Below are positions 1 to 11,889 of a stretch of 64,000 nucleotides of DNA, piece by piece. Positions within the stretch are counted from its first letter, which is position 1; every line of letters starts with the position of its first letter. The position numbers and the translations under genes are program-made. The notes beneath the pieces were generated by a model. That model did not search any database and was not told the DNA's origin. It worked only from the letters and a program-made list of their open reading frames with translations. The DNA is from Torreya grandis (Eukaryota > Streptophyta > Pinopsida > Cupressales > Taxaceae): positions 504,501-568,500 of the forward strand of contig JARHVA010000224.1 in assembly GCA_037957365.1 (NCBI GenBank), in the 5' to 3' direction.

Positions 1-1585
1 ATGGTGTGAACAGTGAAAATTCCAAGCAACAATGAGAAGATGAATTGGAATGTGTTTTCATGATAAAATGATGAAACTAAGTGAATGGAGATTTTTTTAG
101 TAATTTTAATATATTTTAATTTTTGGAATAATATTTTGAGGTCATGTGTGTGGTGAAAACATTGCTCACAAGTTAACCTATCTGGTTCAGATAAGACAGT
201 GAGATATAAGGTCATGAGATTGGTCTAAAAGACAAATATTTACCATTTGAACATATGATATTTATATCTAAAAATGTTCTAATGATATCATAGGATCATA
301 TACATTCATCAAGATCCATTGAACATGTCTATACAGGTATTAGAGGTCTAAGTCACCATGATTATGTTTTGAGGTAATATGGCAGTTTTAAGTGAGTGAG
401 TTACAAAGGTGTTATTGAAGCCTTATATTCTAAGTGGAAGTGTATAATGCATTTTGTGATGAACCTAAGGTCATGTAAACTATTTATATATACTTATTTT
501 ATTGTATTTGAGTGTCTTATGTATGTTTGAGCTTCATTCTTGTAAGACCATTTTTTGAGGCACACAGGCCTAATACGGTAATTTGTCTTAAAGAAGGTTT
601 CATGGTATGACCAAAGGATTCAGATTTATAAAATCATGAAGGAGGTAAAAATATTTACTTTAATAATTGGTTGAATTTTAAGGTGTTGGATAAATCCATA
701 TGGGCCCAAGAGAATTAATTTTTGGCGTTAAGAGATAGACATAATGTAATTAGGTCTCCATGAGACCTAAAAGAGAAATGAGGCCTAATTGAGTCATGAT
801 ATACCAAAAGGGACTAAAATATAATTTGATTCATGTAATAAATATGTATTAATACCTATTATATGGCTGACCTAAGAGGTTGAGGGTGTGTGTCCAACTA
901 AGTGGTATATGAACAAGGAATGACATATATACAAGGCAGTTTTAGGCCTATTTGAGTAAGCTGAGTGTATGCAAATGAAAGAGCAAATTTTTGAGAAGAA
1001 TAAGGTTATGTGGATCATAATAGGAGTGTATAGGATTTTTAATGAATATATTAATGTGTGTATACATTTGAAGATCAAGGTCATATGACCTAATCAGTCT
1101 TGAAGAGACCTAGTTGAGTGAAGAGGTCTAGAAGACAGTTTGAGAGGGATAAGAATGTGAAGAGATAAATAGGTGGTCATCCTATGTTGTTTGAGAAACA
1201 TAGTGTTCTAAAGGTGATAAAATAAATCAGGTGGATAATTTGTTATTGAGTCATTTAGGGGGTTGGTGCGTCCTTTCAAGCGGGTATTTTCTAAAGCTTA
1301 GTCAAGTGGGTGCTTGGCTAGTTGGGGTTGGTGCTCCATGTGGAGTTGGTACTTCATTAAATTCATTTTTTGTCTTATAATACTATAGTAAATTTATATA
1401 TATATCATTTTGTTTTCTTCCCCTTGAGGGTTTACCACATATGTGATGTGTTCTTCTTCATATGTATGGCTTCTTGTGCTTTGATTGATCTATATGTTTG
1501 TATGAATGGCTCATGAATGTTAAGTGGTATTGAATAAATGTTTTAAAGATTAATTCAGACCCCCACCTCTTATTCATTGTTTTTA
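1..1585 (+). mobile_element. Right part of an LTR of the B family (element A)
   Basis: The whole stretch aligns by eye with 12116-13712 and 18441-20030, the right halves of the two LTRs of element B. Shared landmarks are the start (atggtgtgaacagtg against atggtgcaaatagtg), the GAGATATAAGGTCATGAGAT segment and the C-rich tract just before the end (1558-1585). No primer-binding site follows the end, so this is a 3' LTR or a solo LTR and not a 5' LTR. Its left part lies outside the window. Short open frames inside it have no protein character. The same-family match is clear; the exact end is uncertain by a few bases. Confidence 0.75.
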
Positions 1586-1943
1586 AAACAAATTTGGCAT
1601 GTTAATTCCAATTTGAGTGCCATATTCAACATGTTTAATGTGCCTTGTTCAAATCACTCTCCCTTAAATGTCATGGAACCCAAATGCCTCTTCTGTAGAA
1701 TACAATGTTTTGTAGAGATTGTAATGTCACCATGTTGGAGGAATGAAAAATTACCCATAGTTGAATTCCCAACATCAAAATGTTTTCATTCACATCTTAC
1801 TTAACATTTATTGGTATTTTAATGAAATCTCTAGAGGTTTTCATTCACATATAAGTAAATGTCAATGTTTTTATATCAGTGACACATTTCTCTTTTCCTA
1901 CCTCCAACTTTCCATGGATTATATAAGCCCTCAAGTTACAAGT
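1586..1943. repeat. Left-arm fragment of the pogo-like transposon
   Basis: This short stretch between element A and element B is not LTR. It carries the hairpin motif at 1804-1862 (acattta...taaatgt with a TTTTCATTCACAT half). It also matches 20310-20665 (GGCATGTTA, AATGTTTAATGTG, TTCCTACCTCCAAC, GATTATATAA). The same sequence occurs in reverse complement at 37340-37620 and 38000-38190. I read it as the part of the left arm cut off by insertion of B. Basis: repeated motifs seen directly; the assignment to the transposon is inference. Confidence 0.6.
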
Positions 1944-3455
1944 TGTTGGCATGTTGTTACCATTGATGTAAAAAGGGTGAATCATGAAAATTAATAATGG
2001 TCATTGATGTCAAAGATCTTCTGAGCATGGTAGTAACTTGTTGAGAGTGTGTTCTCAGTTGGTAGCATGATGTTGTCAAAGGTGATGAGTGATCAAGATT
2101 GATAGTGTAATGAATATTGTGAGCATAGAAGGTCAAAATCATGGAAGGATAATCCATGTAAATGAAACATATTTAAATTAATGTTGTGAGAATGGAAGGT
2201 CAAAATCATGGAAGGCTAAGCCATGTAAAGGAAACATAGTGAAATGAATGGACAAAGGTGACTAAGCCTAGTTGATAGTATGTGATGAGACAAGATGTGT
2301 TGAGAAGAGTGTGGTCAAGAGAGAATTTTAAGGAAAATAATGTATTATGGTTTCAATAAATTCAAGGTTGATGTCAAGGATGATGTCCAAGGTGTCCAGG
2401 TGCATGGAAGAGAGATGTCAAGTCATATGAAGCTTGGTCATGTGTTTGAGGTCTCTATGAGGTTGTGGAATATTATTGTCATCAAAAAGATAATGGTGTA
2501 TTAATATGAGTAAGCTGTAATGTATTATATCTAATTTGTTGATTTTTTTTGAGGTCATGACATGGAAGGAATAGGTCAAGGCATCAAGTGCTTAAGTAGC
2601 CAAAACTTAGTCATGGCATGAAGAGACCTTGTGAGAAGGTATGAGCATGGTGGATTAGTGATATGAGTGTACACAAGAATGAATGGATGTGTGAGGTTGT
2701 TTGAGCATATATGTGAGGAATTGGAACACACATGAGACTTTTAGGGTGAGCCTAAAGGGGTAGGACCTTCATTCTAGGCCTATATCTAGACCTCTCTTAA
2801 ACCTTGCCTGGCCTAATGAGGTATCATGATCTATTGTCAAGGCATTTAAAGGATGTATGGAAGTGGTTAAGCACGAGAGAGGTTATATGGCATTAGAATG
2901 AGATGTTGATCATGACAATGAGGTGTTGAGAGTATGTAAAGAGGCATGAAGGTTAGTTCAACGCTGAGTAAGGAATGGAGACTATGGTATAAAGAGAGAG
3001 TGTAGCCTAATGGGGTATCAAGATCAATTTCAAATGTAAGTGTGATTAGGTGAGAATTGATAAAGGTGATCTAAGTTTTTTTAGGCATGTACATGAATTT
3101 TTGAGGTTCTAGTTTGAAGGAAAAGGCATGAAAAGTTGTTTGGAGGTCTCTCAAGTTCTGAGAATGAAGGGCTCTCAACCCGATAAATATTTTATTTTAC
3201 TCATTAGCTCATCAAACCTTTGCATGGGAACATAACCATTTCATGGTATATGGGGAAGGGTATTATGCCTCTAGGTATTAGTTTTTGGATTGAGGGTCTA
3301 TACTTTATGAATGATCGTTAAGAGTGGAAACAAGTTTAAACCCTCTTAGAACCCTAATAAGGAGATGCCATTGAAGATGTTGACCAAAAGTGACCAAAAT
3401 GGATTGGTATGATTAATTAATCTATTGGATATTGTATTAGAATCTCTTAGGTACC
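1944..3455 (+). repeat. Element B left LTR, first part
   Basis: Aligns with 16771-18218 of the right LTR. Both start ttggcatgttgtt with CATTGATGTCAAAG-type repeats, share the CTAGACCT landmarks near 2790, and reach ggtacct, where element C interrupts the left copy. The homology resumes at 11897 (aggtggtattgg), matching aagtggtattgg at 18222 in the uninterrupted copy. Confidence 0.8.
3451..3455. other. Left target-site duplication of element C
   Basis: GTACC before the left end of C pairs with ATACC at 11890-11894 after its right end. The empty site is preserved in the other LTR of B, at 18213-18230 (ggtacctacaagtggtat). One base differs between the two copies, as expected for an old insertion. 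Confidence 0.6.
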
Positions 3456-6190
3456 TATTACCACTCAATTTTTCACCCTTTGGAAGAGGGTTCTTCGGGC
3501 CCTTTCCAACTTGAGTAGAACTATGGGAATTAACCCTAGGCTATGACTGTCCTAAAATGGGGTTGTAACTCTAGGATTTTTAATGAGGATATCTCCTCTA
3601 ATGCATCAATTTAAATTTTTCCCACTACTAGAACCTACTAATGACCAAGGAAAAGGGAGATAGAGATATAAAACATGAAAGGGAAACCTAAGCTAACAGT
3701 GGTCATGCACCTAAATTATGGGTTGATCTACCCTACTTGACTTGTAAACACTAATGAAATAAGCACAAGACTAGATCTAGGATTCTAAATATATGTCATA
3801 CATAAGTGTTTCATGAAGAGGTTCACCAAATGATCTAATCTTAAGTAAATAATAGAGAGGTATATATCAAGACACTAACCAGTCATAGTATCCACATGTG
3901 GGCTTCAATCAAGAGATGTAGAACACTAAATATGAATTTCATAACAAGATGAACTATTAACTAGGTGAGATCATAATTTGATAAGGGAGAACCTCTACCA
4001 CACATGTAAATCTAACATGTACACAATATACTAGAGCAATGAGATCTAAAATAGTTTTGTATTCATCTCAAGAGGTTACAAGCTCCATCTTGGTAGAGTT
4101 TAGTCATACCCAAGAGAGGGAGTAGAGAAAAGAGAGCGGCCCATTTTTTGGCTCAAAAGCCTCTATATATAACAAAAAGAGAGAAAGAGAGATGGGAAAA
4201 ATGCATTGGAGATTGGAGGAAAGTCCTCAAGATCAAGAAGTGAGGTGGAAACATTTGATTGCTTTCTATTTGCATGACTTGATAAAAAAATGGATCTCTT
4301 GTTATCTCAATAATCCTCAAAATCCTCTCATTGACTGAGAGATCCTACTAGAAGATAAGGGCTTGTTATGCATGGTGCCAAAATCTATTTGAATAGAAAT
4401 AAGACCCTTAACTATCTCTCTAATTACTAGCTCACCACCTTGGGACCCTAAGCCCACTTGACTTGTTCATGAGGATCAAATCCTTGAATCTTGAAACTAA
4501 AAAACATGCCATGCCTTGAGTGGTAGAGCACCTGTTATGATTTTGATGGAACCACATCAGTAGATGATCCCTTTTACATTTATCACATACATGCTCCATT
4601 TTTATAGGTATATTATAAATGGAAAACCAATTTAAGACCATTGGTTTTATTATAGTTATCCATACTCTAATTGATGCTTGGTCCCATTTAGCTACCAATT
4701 TGTCAACCTTTGCTTTATATTAGGTCTAAAAGACCTATTTTTCCTTTAAAGAGCTTTGTTGATGATTCTTGGTCTTGAATATGTATTCTGGTCCAACTCA
4801 AATCATATTTAAGCTTAGTACTATGTATTTCTACTAGCTCAGGTCAAAAATTAGCTCGTCAACCTTCACTAGAAGCTCCCTAAGCTTGTCTTTGCTCTAA
4901 TTGGTGTTCAAAATCTGACTAGGCTCATTGATATATTGACTCATTTTTCTCTATTGATTTTGATCTATATGAATGCCTGTGAGTCATTGATTCTCTGCCA
5001 ATCAAATGCACTATTAACACTTGTCATGTATGTATTTGATTTTAATATTCACTGACCCTTTTGACCTCTACTCATTGTTAGATTTAAATACTTGATCAAA
5101 TTCCAACCATTAATCTGTTGGGACCTATCGTTTGAAAGCCAATGGCTAGTTCATGATCTTAAAATTGACATCTATGCTCTCATGAAATGATGTTTGTGTG
5201 ACCATCGTTGAAATTCATGTGACCATCATTGATTTTTGCATGACCATCATACTTAAGCTCAAATGGATTTCCTTTGATCTATCTAAAACTTGATGTCTAT
5301 ATGAATGTCTTCTATTTTTTAACCAACTTTGAAGGCTTGGATCTTGAAGCGTAAGAATCATGGAGGTGCCAAACTTATGAGAGATGTTTTTGAGGCCAAA
5401 AATAATTTATAAATTTGATCCACTAGTCTCAAGAGCTTTCTAGGTGAAGATATTAAATGCTCAAATTGGTTGGTCCATGTTTACTCCTGCTTGATGTCTT
5501 AGTAATGGTCAAGCTCATTTGGCTAAGTATGGAAATATTAGAAAATCTAATAGAGGATCCCACTTTGTACATGCATAACTCCATTTGTATTTTAGTGGAG
5601 GACCTAGGACTTATCATGTATGTTCTTGACACAAATGTGAACAAACCCATATGACCATCTTCCTCTACAAATACCACACACGTGAGATATAGCTTTGTGA
5701 ATATGCTCACTTGACTCTAATGGAACCTCTTAAAAATTACTAAGTATGAAAAAACACATAGAAAGTGATCGAGGATCCAACTTTGGACCTTTGTAACTTT
5801 TGATGCACTTTAGAGGAAGCCCTGGAACTTGGTGCATATGATCTTGGCACAAATGTGAACAAACCCATATGACCAATTCTCCCTAACTCCACATGTGGCA
5901 ATGGTGATGTCAACAAAGTTCCTACTCATAAATTCTACCACTAGACCCAAGATTCCTAGATGAACATAATGAAGAACTAGATGGATCCCTTGCATTTTCA
6001 CACTTATTCCAATCACTCTTGACATACCATAGGGTTTTTTAAATATGGTCCATGCTCCAAATATTTAAAACACATGAGAACTTGTATGGTTTCTTCCAAT
6101 TTTCAATCTTGGACCCCGTTTTTAAGCCTTTGATCTACTGCTTCATCAAACCATATAAGAGCATCTTATGTGGGCCAAAATTAGACAACA
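3456..6190 (-). repeat. Element C LTR (3' LTR in element sense)
   Basis: Aligns along its length with 9195-11889: caccctttggaagagggtt near the left end, CTCAAGAGGTTACAAGCTC in the middle, gggccaaaatt...acaaca at the right end. A run of about 21-bp repeats built on GACCATCAT lies at 5196-5250; the partner LTR has one copy fewer. Open frames inside it are not conserved between the two LTRs and are not real genes. Confidence 0.8.
5553..5920. repeat. Diverged tandem duplication inside the C LTR
   Basis: Segments near 5553-5700 and 5770-5920 resemble each other: both start ggatcc(c/a)actttg and both contain CAAATGTGAACAAACCCATA followed by tgacca. The same pair is present in the other LTR (about 11255-11350 and 11468-11600), so the duplication predates this insertion and belongs to the family. 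Confidence 0.6.
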
Positions 6191-7084
6191 TCTTCAATGA
6201 ATCACAACAGTTGCATGTATATCTATGTAAAATATCCAAGACCATGTGCCTAGTCTAGTCCATTGGACATGGAGTCTCTACTTGGATCCAACATATTGAT
6301 ATGGATTTGGAATTGGTTACCAATATTGCTTTGACCTCTCTTGAAGAAAATACAATGACCAAAAAATAACAAAATAAAACAGAGTACCCAAGGCACTTAT
6401 TGAAAAGTAAACTAACCTAAAACAAGGATAACAAACAAATGTGCTAGAAATAGAACTTAAAGGAATGAATGAAAATTATTTTACTGTGTACATGGATGCA
6501 ATTTACAAGTATCTTCCACATAGGTCAAGTGGGAAACCTTTTTGTGCACCTTGAAACATTGAAAAATACTTTCCTTCTCTTGACAACTATCTTTTGAAAC
6601 TATGAGAAATTGCATGCTCATGTCTTCTTATGGAGGCAACTAGTTCCTCTAATTCCAATTTTAGGTGCATGAATTGTAGATGTGAGTCCAAGACCCAACC
6701 ATACTCCTTATAAATTTGTGGACTTTAAAGGAATGACTTTAGTTGTTCCTCATTATTAAATTATTGATCATGAACATATAGACCACCTTGATGTGTTTCC
6801 TTTGTCATATCTATGAGGTTGACCTCTAAGGGAAATGGACTAGATCTTGTGACTTACTGAGGCCATTTGAGCTCCTTGTCAACTTCCAATAGTAGAGAGA
6901 TGTCTAAAGCTGGAGAAAAAAGTGTATAACCATGTTTGAAAAGTTCAAACATGTCATATCTTGAGATAAAAATTACTTCTTGCAAGTAAAGAAAAACATG
7001 AATTCAAGATATCAAACAAATAATAAGATTTATTCTCATAAAACTATAGTTCAATTGGAGCCTTTTCAAACTAAAATTCAAAAT
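6191..7084 (-). other. Element C internal region, 3' part, no clear gene
   Basis: This lies between the 3' LTR of C and its recognisable coding remnant. The minus strand shows short interrupted frames only. No reverse transcriptase, integrase or protease motif was seen. No convincing polypurine tract precedes the LTR at 6190 in minus orientation; only a weak purine stretch (attgaaga) is there. Confidence 0.4.
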
Positions 7085-9004
7085 CAAGCATATCAATTTA
7101 TTAACCAAAAACATGAGGTTGTAGGTCTTCTTTAGACATCTCAGACTGGTCAATAAACACTACTTCATTTTTAAAATTAAGTTGATGACTGAGCATGCTC
7201 TCAATTTTAGCTTATTCTTCTCCAACAAGCTCTTGTCCTTCATGATAAATGGAATTTTTTGTGTTATCAATGAGCTCATGTGAAATATCATTAACTTGTC
7301 TAATTGGGACACCCTTATCTTATACATCATCAACTTCTTCTTCATGTACTTATTCTGGTACTAGTATCTCACCCTCTACCTTAGCTTTTTCTTTCACTAC
7401 TTCCATCTTTGCATCATCATGGAAAACTATAGCATGTTTGTCCTTACCAAGAGGTGTCCCAATCATGATTTCTTCTTCTTGGACACTTAAATCACTTTCA
7501 TTTCCTCCTTCTTTAGAAATATCTTCTTGGTTTGCCTCACAAAAGAGAGGTTCTTTCTCAAAGAGCAGCATAACAAATCCTTGAAAATAGTTAACATGAT
7601 GAGAAAGGTCTAAAGAAGTTACCATACGTACCTAATTTTGCTCCTAACATTACTGTTCTTGGATCACCTTCAACTCCTCTTCCTAATATTTTCCTTTTGA
7701 ATGGCTGTCCATGAAGGAAAAGTCCTAGGATTTTGAGGGGAAAGGGGTGGAGGCTATCTGGTTTCTTGTTTGACTTCCATAATCACCTCCTCCTCTTTCT
7801 TCTACCTACTACTTTAAATGGATTTACAAGATGGAAATGACCTAGGTTCATGAAAAGGAGAGGGAGGGAATTGAGTTACCTTGGATTTTATGGAATGCAT
7901 GATTTGGTTCTAAGATGGAAAAGATAAAGGTTCTGCTTTAGCTTTTTGGTTTTAGTTCTCCTTCTCTCTCCTTGTATTTAGCTCTAGCTCTTTGATTTGC
8001 TTTGATATATTCTCTTGAAATAGATTCTCTTTAAGGTAGATAGTGGCTTCATGAAGATAGGGAAAATAAGAAAACTCCTGAGGAGGGATGAGAGAGGTTT
8101 GTAGAGGTTCAAATCCTTCTTTATTTTGGGCCTTCAAATCCAAATTTGCTTTACTTTTCCCACCCCATGATTTCATCACTTGGTTCTAGCTTGAAACCTT
8201 GAAGGAATTCATAAGGGGTTCTTGAGGAAGGATAGAATCTTGGACCCTAATATTAGGCTATTACATAGCAATCTCCTTCTTTTATTGATAGCTCTTTTGG
8301 ATAGATTTCCAAAAAAGAAAGGTCTGAGGAACATATGAAGAACTTGGAACATTCAAAGGGTTACTTGGAATGGTATCTTGAGGAGGAATGGGTGGTACAT
8401 AATAAGGTTGAGGTGGTGTATATGAAGGCACATAAATTTGGTGAGGTTGGACCTATTTTTCCTCAAGACCTTTTAGCCTGTCCTCAATACTTTGAATGTA
8501 ACCACCTACATCTCACCTATGAGATTGTTCCAATTTGCTCTCTCAACAGGTGTCCATTCTTCTTTTATTCATTGTAAGGACTCTCTCACATAATGAATCA
8601 GGTGACTAGGGACATCTTATCCATAAAATTTTTGTGAGCATAATTCTAATTCATGCTTATCAAGGTTTATTAAAGTCTACTTAAGTGCTAGTATAGATGG
8701 CTCATGATAGGGTTGATGAGGAGCAACATTATGATGGGCTTGATTTTCATATAGAGGATCAGGGAAATATTCTTGCATATATGAATAAAATAGGTCCTCA
8801 TGCTTTTAGTGAGGATCATGAGGAAGGTAAGAGTTAGTCCCTTGAGAATAAGGATCATGATAAACTTTCTAAGGTTCATCATAGCTTTGACAACATTCTT
8901 GGTAGGGTTGATTAGGCTCATATGGATCATGAGGAACATATTGGGGGTACTGATAATGAGGTGGATAATAGGGATATTCACCATAGCTATTCATATTGAC
9001 CTCA
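7085..9004 (-). pseudogene. Element C internal coding relic, gag-like Pro/Tyr/Gln-rich protein
   Basis: Reading starts near an ATG at about 9004. The first part (about 9004-8700) is rich in Tyr, Pro and Gln (for example YPYYPPHYQYPQY). At about 8480-8340 comes a short helical stretch (IQSIEDRLKGLEE) and a second Pro/Tyr tract (PPQPYYVPPIPPQ). A Lys/Glu-rich part follows at 8179-7952, and a Glu-rich part at 7625-7090. Stops and frame changes break it into at least four pieces, and several stops are TAG where CAG (Gln) would fit. Pro/Tyr-rich linkers occur in the gag proteins of some plant LTR elements, so gag is the best guess, but no zinc knuckle or capsid signature was found. It is the only coding relic in C. 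Confidence 0.5.
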
Positions 9005-9194
9005 TATGTCAAATGAGATGTAAGAATTTAATTAGAAACTTCATTAAGACATACCTAGTTTGCTTATAACTAGAATCTTTGATTTGGAGTCACCATTGGT
9101 GCTAATGTTTCTTGTTTGTAAAAGATGATCAGAGGAAGGACACATCAAGATATTTACACTCTTTTGGACCTTGTCCCATCAGGCATGTTACAAT

Positions 9195-11889
9195 TGTTAT
9201 CACTAAAATTTTCACCCTTTGGAAGAGGGTTATTTAGGCCCTTTCTAACTTGAATATAACTATGGGAATTAACCCTAGGCTATGGGTGTCTTATAATGGG
9301 GTCAAACCTCTAGGATTTTTAATGAGGCTAGCTCATATAATGCATCATTTTAGATCATTTCCACTACTAAAACCTACTAATGACTGAGAGAGAGAGAGAG
9401 AGGGAAACCTAAGCTAAAAATGGTGATGCACCTTAATAATGGGTTGATCTACCTTACTTGACTTGTAAACACTAATGAAACAAGCACAAGACTAGATCTA
9501 AGATTCCAAATATCTATCATATATAAGTGTTTCATGAATAGGTTCACCAAATGATATAATCTAAGGGAAATAATGGAGTGGTATAAAGAAAAACACTAAG
9601 TAGTCACAATATCCACATGTGGCCTTCAATCAAGAGGTGTATAACACTAAACATGACCTACATAACAAGATGAACTAGTAACTAGGTGAGATCATAATTT
9701 GACAAGGGAGAAACCTCTAACACATGAAAATCTAACATGTACACACTATACCAGAACAATGAAATCTAAAATAGTTTTGTATTCATCTCAAGAGGTTACA
9801 AGCTCTGTCTTGGTAGAGTTTAGTCATGCCCAAGAGAGGGAGTAGAAAAAAGAGAAGGGGCCCATTTTTTGGATAAAAATCCTCTATATATAGTAGAAAG
9901 AGAGAAAGAGAGATGGGATCAATGCATTAGATAGTGGAGGAAAGTCCTAGAGATCAAGAAGTGAGGTGGAAACATTTGGTTGCTTTTTTTTACATGCCTT
10001 GATCAACAAATAGATCTCTTGTTATCTCAATAATACTCATTCTCCTCTCATTGACTAGGAGATACCACTAGAAGATAAGGGCTTATTATGCATAGTGCCA
10101 AAGTTTGTTTAAATGGAAAAAATTCCCTTAACCACCTCTCTAATTACCAGCTCACTACCATGGGACCCTAAGCCCACTTAACATGTTCATAAGGATCAAT
10201 TCCTTGAATCTTGAAACTGACAATCATGTCATGCCTTGAGTGTTAGAGTACCTACATGATGATTATGGATCCACATCGATAAATGATCCCTTTTTCATTT
10301 ATCACATACCTAATCCATTTTTATAGATCTACTATATATGGAAAACCAATTTAAGACCATTGGTTTTCCTATAGTTCTCCATACTTTGATTGATGCCTGG
10401 TCCCATTTAGCCACCAACTTGTTGACCTTTGCTTTATATTAGGTTTGAAAGACCTATTTTTCCTTTAAAGAGATTTGTTGATGACTCTTGGTCTCGAATA
10501 TGCATTCTAGTCCAGCTTGGATTATATTTGATCTCAGTTCTATATATTTTCACTAGCTCAAGTCAAAAACTAGCTCGTCAACCTTCACTAGAATATCCCT
10601 AAGCTCTCATTTTATCTAATCGATTATCAAAATATTACTAGGCTTGTTGATATATTAAATCATCTCACTATGCCAATTTTGATCTATATAAATGCCTACA
10701 AGTTATTGATTTTCTACCACTTGAATGCATTGTTGACACTTGTCATATACACATTTTATTTTGAGATTGATTGGCTCCTTTTACCTCCACTCACTATTAG
10801 ATATGAATGCGCGATCAAACACCAATCATTGGTCTATTGGGATCCACTGTTTGAAAGCCAAAAACTAGTTCATGAATTTAAAATTGATGTTTGTAATCCC
10901 ATGAAATGATGTTCGCATGACCATCGTGGATGTTCATGTGATCATCAAACTTAATCTCAAATGTATTTCCTTTTTTCTATCTAAAACTATACATCTATGT
11001 GAACATCTTATGATTTTTGACCAACTTTGAAGGCTTGGATCTAGAAGTGAAAGAATTATGGAGGCACCAAACTTGTGAGAGATATTCTTGAGGCCAAAAA
11101 AAATGAACCCATTTGATCCATTGGTCATGGGAGCTTTCCAAGTGAAGATATTAAATGTTTAAGCTAGTTTGTCCATGTCTACTCTTTCATGACATCATGG
11201 CGATGGTCGAACTCATTTGGCTAACTATGGAAAACGTAGTGAAATCTAACTAGGGAGCCCACTTTGCACATGCATAAATCCATTTTCATTTTGGTGGACC
11301 TAGGAATTAGTGTGTACATTCTTGGCACAAATGTGAATAAATCCATATGACCATCTTCCTCTTCAACTATCACACGTGTGATATATAGTTTTGTGAAGAT
11401 GCTCACTTAGCTCTATTGAAACCTCTTAAAAATGGATAAGTATGGGAAAACACATAGAAAGTGACTAAGGATCCAAATTTGGACCTTTTTAACTTTTGAT
11501 CCACTTTATTGAAAGACTTAAAAATTTTCACATATGATCTAGGCATAAATGTGAACAAACCCATATGACCAATTCTACCTAACTTATCCACATGTGGCAA
11601 TGATGACATCAACAAAGTGCTTACTCAAAAATTTTGAAACTAGACCCAAGATTCCTAGATGAAAGCAATGAATAAATATATGGATCCCTTGCATTTCCAC
11701 ACTTGTTCCAAACACTCTTGACATCCCATAGGGTTTCTACAATATGGTCTATGCTCCACATGTTTAAAACACATGAGAAACTGTATGGTCTCTTCCAATT
11801 TGTAATATTAGACCCCATTTATAAGATTTTGATTTAATGCTTCATAAAACCATGAAATATATTCTTATGTGGGCCAAAATTGGCCAACA
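9195..11889 (-). repeat. Element C LTR (5' LTR in element sense)
   Basis: Direct-repeat partner of 3456-6190. In minus orientation it starts TGTTGGCCAATTTTGG at 11889 and ends at 9195. It has a GA-rich microsatellite at 9385-9402 where the other LTR has a shorter purine stretch. Confidence 0.8.

Larger units (their letters stand above)
3456..11889 (-). mobile_element. Element C: LTR retrotransposon nested in the left LTR of B
   Basis: Two direct repeats of about 2.7 kb (3456-6190 and 9195-11889) flank a 3.0-kb internal region. Read on the minus strand, each LTR begins TGTTG(G/T)C..AATTTTGG and ends AACA or AATA, close to the usual TG...CA. Coding character is seen only on the minus strand, so the element runs right to left and 9195-11889 is its 5' LTR. 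No reverse transcriptase or integrase is recognisable, so it is a large non-autonomous (LARD-like) element. The LTRs differ at roughly one base in eight over a sampled 117-base stretch, so the insertion is old. A convincing primer site was not found. Confidence 0.8.

Noticed and set aside
7249..7584. 111-codon Ser/Thr-rich plus-strand frame in element C
   Set aside because: It is opposite the Glu-rich minus-strand frames and its Ser richness is the complement of their Glu and Lys codons.
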